A DNA stretch of 64,000 nt, taken from Sessilibacter corallicola. Lineage in GTDB: Bacteria > Pseudomonadota > Gammaproteobacteria > Pseudomonadales > Cellvibrionaceae. Every line of letters begins with the position of its first letter. The first letter of the stretch is position 1. Of the stretch, positions 59,158-64,000 are shown piece by piece. Location of the stretch: assembly GCF_021290925.1 (NCBI RefSeq), contig NZ_JAJSLX010000001.1:1488001-1552000 (forward strand), read 5' to 3'. The notes under the pieces were generated by a model that made no database searches, was not told the DNA's origin, and saw only the letters and a list, made by a program, of their open reading frames with translations. A program made the position numbers and the translations under genes.

Positions 59158-60363
59158 TTAACGCGCCGAATAAGCGGCAATCTCGTCGATTTGTCGATCT
59201 TCTTTTGTGTCTAAATATTTCAGCAAAATAAATAAACACAAGCCAACCACCATCACCAACGCCGCCATATAAAGACCCACGTTGTAGTTTCCGGTGTACT
59301 CGGCAATGATTCCTGTTACCGCTGGCCCCACAATTTGAGCGACACCATAAGCAACCGACATTTTGCCCATCATTTTTGCGGGTCGAGTGGGGAAGTAGTG
59401 ACCACTCATGGTTAACACCAGCGACACCAAGCCGATAAACGTCGCACCAAATAGCACACAACCGAGCAGAACAAAGGGCAAGCTCGGCATCATCACCGGC
59501 AGCAGAATTCCGGCTATTTGCAGCAAGGCGGCAGCGCTCAGTGAAGCAAAATAGCCGATGCTTCTTGCCACCCGATCCCACAGAAATGCTCCGGCTGCGG
59601 CGGCAAGACCCATCACCAAAAAGCCCAAACCGCCTTTGCCTTCCATGCCGGGTAAACCATCGATAATGGCAACAATAAACGTCACACTGACAACGTAGCC
59701 GACACCAGCACAACAATAGGCGGCCAAAAATAATCTGAAAAACAACGGACTCGGCGGGTGATCCTGGGTCTGCTGCTTCGCGACCGGCTTTTCTGTATCC
59801 GGCGACGGCAGCCAAACCCAGGCAAGCACCGCCAGCACCATCGATAGCAGCGTCAAACCCAGCCATTGCTCACGCCAATCAAAATAGGCACTCATCGACT
59901 CAATAACTAGGGTGACAATAACCACGCCCAAACCAACGCCGCCGTAATGAATGCCCAGCTCCCCCCGGAAACCGTGCTGCACCAGCCAGTGTAATATCAG
60001 GGCAGCTGAAATAATCATGCCTGCGGTACCGCTGAGCCCGGCAAGAAATCGAAAAAACACCCACAACCAAAAGTTGTCCGACAGCGCCATACCAAGCGTA
60101 CTCAGCACACCTAATATTAGTGCTATGCGATAAAAGCGGTCTTTTGTGCGCAAACTGGTTATTTGGCTGGCCAATAAAGCACCGGCGAGGTAACCCATGT
60201 AAATAACGGCGGCCAACCAACCGCCGCGCGACAACCCAAGCCCGGTTTGCTCTTGCATAACTGGCAATAAAGGCGTGTAAGCAAAGCGGCCGATACCAAT
60301 GGTAAGCAACACGCACATTACTCCAGCGGCCATCACGCGATATCTGAGTGCCGAAGATTCCAT
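59158..60363 (-). CDS. YbfB/YjiJ family MFS transporter
   Basis: 401 residues with 12 membrane helices of the YbfB/YjiJ major facilitator group: GVMCVLLTIGIGRFAYTPLLPVMQEQTGLGLSRGGWLAAVIYMGYLAGALLASQ at the N-terminus, FLAGLSGTAGMIISAALILHWL, GELGIHYGGVGLGVV and the C-terminal VAQIVGPAVTGIIAEYTGNY. Substrate is unknown. It lies divergent to a LysR gene (94-bp gap), and the tautomerase gene follows it; the LysR protein probably controls both. Confidence 0.92.
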   Translation of the reverse strand: MESSALRYRVMAAGVMCVLLTIGIGRFAYTPLLPVMQEQTGLGLSRGGWLAAVIYMGYLAGALLASQITSLRTKDRFYRIALILGVLSTLGMALSDNFWLWVFFRFLAGLSGTAGMIISAALILHWLVQHGFRGELGIHYGGVGLGVVIVTLVIESMSAYFDWREQWLGLTLLSMVLAVLAWVWLPSPDTEKPVAKQQTQDHPPSPLFFRLFLAAYCCAGVGYVVSVTFIVAIIDGLPGMEGKGGLGFLVMGLAAAAGAFLWDRVARSIGYFASLSAAALLQIAGILLPVMMPSLPFVLLGCVLFGATFIGLVSLVLTMSGHYFPTRPAKMMGKMSVAYGVAQIVGPAVTGIIAEYTGNYNVGLYMAALVMVVGLCLFILLKYLDTKEDRQIDEIAAYSAR

Positions 60364-60478
60364 ACACCACCTAGTTGTTTAATTCGCGCTTACCATAAAT
60401 AATATGCATATTCTCTTCAAACGAATAATAGAGAACCTTTTGTTCTCCATTTGAGATATGAGCTTTTTAGGTACAACT

Positions 60479-61324
60479 ATGGAAATTCAGTCATTGCAAA
60501 CATTTCTGGCAGTCATTGATGAAGGCGGCGTGCAAGCGGCGTCAAAGTCCCTGCACACGGTCCAGTCGAACGTCACCTCGCGCATCAAACGGCTGGAACA
60601 AGAATTAGGGACAGAGTTGTTTTACCGAAGCGGTCGACGGCTTGAGTTATCACGCTCGGGACGAGAGCTGGCAAAGCACGCCCGTGAACTGCTGCAAATG
60701 CACAAACACGCCCACCAAGCAGTACAGCAAAGCAATTCTTTGACGGGCGAATTGCGAATCGGAACCATGGAGACATTTGCCTCTTTTCGTTTACCCAGTG
60801 CCTTAAAAGCGCTGCGAAGCCAGCACAATGGCATTAAGCTGCGAGTAGAAACCAACACCTCTGAGCACTTGATTGAAAAGTTGCTACAACACAAACTCGA
60901 CTGCGTCTTTATTGGCGGCCAGTTCGATCACGAAGACCTTGTCGCCACACAAGTATTGATCGAAGAACTGGTATTGGTGCGAGCCGCCGCCGATGACAAT
61001 CCAGACACACCGCTAATGCTTTTTCGCGAAGGTTGTGCGTACCGCAATCGGTCATTGCAGTGGCATTCTCGACTCGGCAGACCCACACAAGAAGTCATTG
61101 AATTGGGAACTCTCGACGGCATATTGGGGTGCGTCAGCGTTGGGTTAGGCATGACATTAATGCCGAAATGGGTTGTAGAATCGAGCCGATTTCGATCGGA
61201 ATTAGTCGTTGAGAAATTGCCCGAAGAAATCGCAATGATTCCCACCATGATGATTTGCCATCGTCGGGACGCCGAACTTCAAGCGATGCAAACATTGAAA
61301 ACCGCGGTGACTTGTCAGCAGTAA
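60479..61324 (+). CDS. LysR family transcriptional regulator
   Basis: 281 residues. The N-terminal winged helix reads MEIQSLQTFLAVIDEGGVQAASKSLHTVQSNVTSRIKRLEQELGTELFYRSGRRLELSRSG; the effector domain begins LRIGTMETFASFRLPSALKAL. It resembles the regulators that lie next to YbfB-type MFS genes. I use ATG 60479; ATG 60458 is in frame and adds seven residues, and neither has a strong ribosome site. Divergent to the MFS/tautomerase pair, which it is likely to control. Confidence 0.9.
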   Translation: MEIQSLQTFLAVIDEGGVQAASKSLHTVQSNVTSRIKRLEQELGTELFYRSGRRLELSRSGRELAKHARELLQMHKHAHQAVQQSNSLTGELRIGTMETFASFRLPSALKALRSQHNGIKLRVETNTSEHLIEKLLQHKLDCVFIGGQFDHEDLVATQVLIEELVLVRAAADDNPDTPLMLFREGCAYRNRSLQWHSRLGRPTQEVIELGTLDGILGCVSVGLGMTLMPKWVVESSRFRSELVVEKLPEEIAMIPTMMICHRRDAELQAMQTLKTAVTCQQ

Positions 61325-61432
61325 GCCTCGTCGTACTCCGTTGATTTTTCGATGAAATATACGAAAAAAGTTCATCCGCCCAAGTGGCATAATTTTTAGC
61401 GTTTCTTCCACCTAAATTTTGGAGAGTTTATT

Positions 61433-61795
61433 TTGAAACGCTTTTTTCTACTGCTAGTACTGGCGATATCAGCCGCACCAAGTTTTGCCCAAACCACCCG
61501 AGTTACGGGCCTTATTAGTGACATCTGGTTTTTCAGTAACAATTTTTCGACCTACAACCAAGCCGGTGATACAGCCCTAGCTGTATTTTATATCGATTCA
61601 CCAGAGCTACTACCCGCATGCGGTGATGGTCCACCACGAATTGCTATTTCGACAGATCACCCGCTCTATGACTCAGTTGTGTCTGCCGCATTAGCCGCAA
61701 AAATCTCTCAAAAGCGTGTACAAATGTGGCACTTACCAACGTGCAATATTAGAGAAAATTCTTGGGATTTCGCGCTATTTAGTTTCGCGGATTAA
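61433..61795 (+). CDS. Small secreted protein (paralogue of the 27586-27921 gene)
   Basis: 120 residues. The signal peptide is MKRFFLLLVLAISAAPSFA, with cleavage before QTTRVTG. Two cysteines (PACGDG and TCNIRE) may form a disulfide. The pattern C...P.IAIST...YDSVVSAALAAKISQKRVQMWHLPTC...W.F aligns with the other small secreted protein. GGAGAG lies seven bases before the TTG start at 61433. No named domain. Its last 17 bases overlap the end of the convergent acpH gene. Confidence 0.75.
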   Translation: MKRFFLLLVLAISAAPSFAQTTRVTGLISDIWFFSNNFSTYNQAGDTALAVFYIDSPELLPACGDGPPRIAISTDHPLYDSVVSAALAAKISQKRVQMWHLPTCNIRENSWDFALFSFAD

Positions 61796-62393
61796 TACCA
61801 AAAGCGGCGGGAAATTGGTTGTTGAGCACGTTTGATTGACGAACAATATCCGGAAAAAGATCAAAAAAGCGTTTTTCCAATAATGAGTATTGGCTGACGC
61901 CCGCTTCAAATGCCGCCGTTAACCCCAGAGGTTTTCTGCGGCGCTCATCCATAGAACGGACGATATTTTTAAGCTGTTCTAATTCGCCATAGCCCATCAA
62001 TAAATCTTTTTTTTGCGCATAGGTGAGCCAGTTTAAAGCTCGTTCGGGCAAAAAGGTTTCTCTTGTGGATAAGTCTTGATAGAACTGCCGGGAAAATTCG
62101 CGCAGCGACGTGTTGTGGAATTGCTGCCAGTTACGACAGAGAAAGTGGTCGATGAATAAATCCAACAAGATAGGTGCCACACGGCGATGTTGCTCACCAA
62201 ATTCGGCGGCACATTCGCGCATACCCTCGTGTTGATTGCTCCAAGCGTCTAATTGTCGGTGGTGCCATATACCTTGCTCGATGTGCAAAGGTCGTTCAGT
62301 GGAAAGGGGACCTTTGACAAAGTCCCCTAAGAAAGCTCCGATCTGGTGGTCGGGGTTCGAACCAACCACCAAAATATGCGCTAAATAATTGAT
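61779..62393 (-). CDS. acpH: ACP phosphodiesterase (AcpH, DUF479), apparently with an ATC start
   Basis: About 204 residues of the acyl carrier protein phosphodiesterase family, which removes 4'-phosphopantetheine from holo-ACP. Marks: FLGDFVKGPLSTERPLHIEQGIWHHRQLDAW, RRVAPILLDLFIDHFLCRNW and DLFPDIVRQ. The first ATG/GTG/TTG-type start (62372) would leave out the conserved N-terminal NYLAHIL-type strand, which is present in frame just upstream (NYLAHILVVGSN). The codon where the family has its initiator Met is ATC (62393-62391), preceded by ATT, with AGAG upstream. So the gene probably starts at ATC or ATT; a base error is the alternative. It lies 22 bases after gshA. Confidence 0.87.
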   Translation of the reverse strand: MNYLAHILVVGSNPDHQIGAFLGDFVKGPLSTERPLHIEQGIWHHRQLDAWSNQHEGMRECAAEFGEQHRRVAPILLDLFIDHFLCRNWQQFHNTSLREFSRQFYQDLSTRETFLPERALNWLTYAQKKDLLMGYGELEQLKNIVRSMDERRRKPLGLTAAFEAGVSQYSLLEKRFFDLFPDIVRQSNVLNNQFPAAFGINPRN

Positions 62394-62415
62394 AATCTAT
62401 CTCTAGAACATTGCA

Positions 62416-64000
62416 TTAAGCGCGAGCACAGAAGTCGTACTGCGCGTAATAATCTTGCAAGTAGTCTTCAAAACTCAGCTTATCTTTCACTTCAATTTTT
62501 GCCTGCTCAAGCAAAGAATCCTCAGCCATATCCTGCAATCGCTTATAGGAGGATTCATCAATGCCCACAGTTTTGAAGTACTTAGAATGGGATTGCGCTA
62601 AAGACATAACATGCTCAAAGAAGCTTTGATTGTTGTCTTTCATCGCCTGGAGAATTTTTGCCGATGGCGTCAATTCTGGGTTTTCAATCAGAGCACACTG
62701 GCTTTCAAGGGCAGCCATGTAACCTTGATTACCACAGGAAATATCCAACAGCTCCGCCACTGGGTGCATCGATTCGAGCAATTGCTGCCCCCATTGGCGC
62801 AGCGGCTTTTCACTGCCATTGGCAATGAGTTTTAAATTCGGATCGCGTCCTTCGTACACGGTGCGTTTTTGATTCTCCTGAATCGCGCGGAACTCTTTTT
62901 CAAAGGTTTGCGGGCTCGGCTCCAATAAGCAATACAGTAAGAACGTATCCAAAAACAGCATCTGGTTACGGGAAATCCCGAGCGGCTCATACGGGTTCAA
63001 GTCCACACAACGCACTTCAATGTATTCAACACCACGATAAAACAGAGCCGTTAACGCCGTTTCACCGGTACGTGCCGTACGCTTAGGACGAATGGCACTG
63101 TAGAACTCGTTTTCAATTTGCAAAAGTGAGGCGTTTAATTGCTGATAATCACCGGCACCATTCTGAACACCTAGATCGGTGTAGTCCTTGTAAGGTGTGT
63201 TGATTGCACGACACAAAGTACGCAGATACGAGCCGAGATCGTTGTAGTCGACCAATAAGCTGGATTGCGCGTCACTCTGATACCCCAAATCACCCATTCG
63301 CAGCGAAGTTGCATACGGGCGATAAAAGGTCTCGCCTTTTTGATCCCACTTATCGAGGTTGTGATCTTTCCCTTCCACAAAACAGCCGCACACAGCCGGA
63401 GAAGCACCGAACAAATACAATAGAATCCAATAGTAGCGGCGGAAGTTGCGAATTAGATCGAAGTAACGTTCAGTTCTGAATTGTTGAAGATCTAAACTGG
63501 TTTTTTCTCGCCCATGCAAATAAGCCCAAAACGGACTCGGCAAAGAAAAGTTATAGTGAATGCCCGATATCGTCTGCATCTTACGGCCGTAGCGATGCCC
63601 TAAACCCTGCCGATAAATAGTCTTCATGCGACCAACGTTCGAATTGCCGTACAAGGCAACCGGAATATCTTCGTCTTTGTCCAACAGGCACGGCATACTC
63701 GCAGGCCACAGATGCTCACCGTTTAGCGCACCGTGGGTGAACTGGTGTGTCGCCATGAGGTTTTCAATCACAGAGCCCACCTGATGCGATGGCGGCGTAA
63801 TGAATTCGAGCAGGGATTCGCTAAAATCTGTTGTAATCTGTGAATGAGTCAACGCTGACCCAAGCTCTTTCGGATGGCGTGTTTTGGCAATGCCACCGCC
63901 GGTATCGACACGCAGGCTCTCTTTCTCTAAACCGCGCAAAATACCGTACAAAAGCGGCGAATTCTCTGGCTGTTTCAGGTCCTCAATGAGGGAATTTATA
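62416..64000 (-). CDS. gshA: Glutamate-cysteine ligase GshA (5' end outside window)
   Basis: Gamma-glutamylcysteine synthetase, first step of glutathione synthesis, class I (E. coli type). The frame is open up to the right edge: bases before 63951 still read in frame (...INSLIEDLKQPENSPLLYGILRGLEKESLRV), so the true start is just beyond 64000, lacking only a few to ten residues. Motifs: ILRGLEKESLRV, GSALTHSQITTDFSESLLEFITPP, YRQGLGHRYGRKMQTISGIHYNFSLP, YLFGASPAVCG and EVRCVDLNPYEPLGI. About 528 residues are visible, the normal size. It is followed by acpH. Confidence 0.96.
   Translation of the reverse strand, partial: INSLIEDLKQPENSPLLYGILRGLEKESLRVDTGGGIAKTRHPKELGSALTHSQITTDFSESLLEFITPPSHQVGSVIENLMATHQFTHGALNGEHLWPASMPCLLDKDEDIPVALYGNSNVGRMKTIYRQGLGHRYGRKMQTISGIHYNFSLPSPFWAYLHGREKTSLDLQQFRTERYFDLIRNFRRYYWILLYLFGASPAVCGCFVEGKDHNLDKWDQKGETFYRPYATSLRMGDLGYQSDAQSSLLVDYNDLGSYLRTLCRAINTPYKDYTDLGVQNGAGDYQQLNASLLQIENEFYSAIRPKRTARTGETALTALFYRGVEYIEVRCVDLNPYEPLGISRNQMLFLDTFLLYCLLEPSPQTFEKEFRAIQENQKRTVYEGRDPNLKLIANGSEKPLRQWGQQLLESMHPVAELLDISCGNQGYMAALESQCALIENPELTPSAKILQAMKDNNQSFFEHVMSLAQSHSKYFKTVGIDESSYKRLQDMAEDSLLEQAKIEVKDKLSFEDYLQDYYAQYDFCARA

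Noticed and set aside
59114-59866. 250-residue open frame on the minus strand within the MFS gene
   Set aside because: A different frame of the well-conserved MFS gene; the translation is rich in Cys/Arg/Gly with no family resemblance.
62340-62380. GGGTTCGAACC followed by AACCACCA, like the 3' end of a tRNA gene
   Set aside because: It lies inside the acpH reading frame, and no acceptor, D or anticodon arms can be built upstream.

Overview
The window looks like a chromosomal segment of a free-living, probably marine gammaproteobacterium of the Pseudomonadales / Oceanospirillales / Cellvibrionales type. The evidence is the housekeeping set and its order (recG, an HU gene, ubiA, phoB-phoR, pstSCAB-phoU, uvrD), together with TRAP transport, HexR, ACP phosphodiesterase and gshA. 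I cannot name a genus from sequence alone. No rRNA, tRNA, CRISPR array, prophage or complete insertion sequence was seen.

Layout. 1-9.5 kb is core: the end of recG, a YbaK+HDOD signalling protein, HU, ubiA, phoB-phoR, a FemAB-like protein and a response regulator with TPRs. 9.5-14.6 kb is an A+T-rich accessory stretch. It holds an alpha/beta-hydrolase-like protein with a possible membrane partner, an orphan small ORF, a carboxymuconolactone decarboxylase/AtoE transporter pair, an intact NYN/LOTUS RNase gene and a deleted second copy of it. 14.9-19.1 kb holds sugar-related genes: a Gfo/Idh/MocA dehydrogenase, a PglD-like acyltransferase and an HMW1C-like (GT41) protein glucosyltransferase. 19.3-28.7 kb is mixed: a TSUP transporter, an oxidoreductase with a divergent LysR gene, a glycine-zipper toxin-like gene with a candidate immunity gene, yaaA, a BepA-like protease and small secreted and hydrolase genes.

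29-37.5 kb is phosphate acquisition: a Na+/Pi symporter and the pstSCAB-phoU operon. Pho-box-like 11-bp repeats lie before phoB, before the symporter and before pstS, so PhoB made at 4.1 kb probably controls both uptake systems. 37.8-42.9 kb carries a TRAP transporter whose permease genes (+ strand) are separated from its TakP-like binding protein (- strand). 42.9-47.6 kb has uvrD, hexR with a consensus HexR operator in its own upstream region, tlyA and a GNAT gene.

47.8-55.4 kb is a tight six-gene operon: a fatty acid hydroxylase, an alpha-oxoamine synthase, two FemAB-like acyltransferases, a membrane MutS-like ATPase and a formyltransferase-like protein. It looks like an uncharacterised pathway for an acylated amino-ketone or sphingoid-like lipid. 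An rsgA-type GTPase follows. It has its own promoter, a 15-codon leader ORF and a chain of mutually exclusive helices, one of which would hide its ribosome binding site. The window closes with lrgAB/dsbB, a FliL-like protein, a tautomerase/MFS/LysR group, a second small secreted protein, an ACP phosphodiesterase that seems to start at a non-standard codon, and most of gshA, which runs off the right edge.
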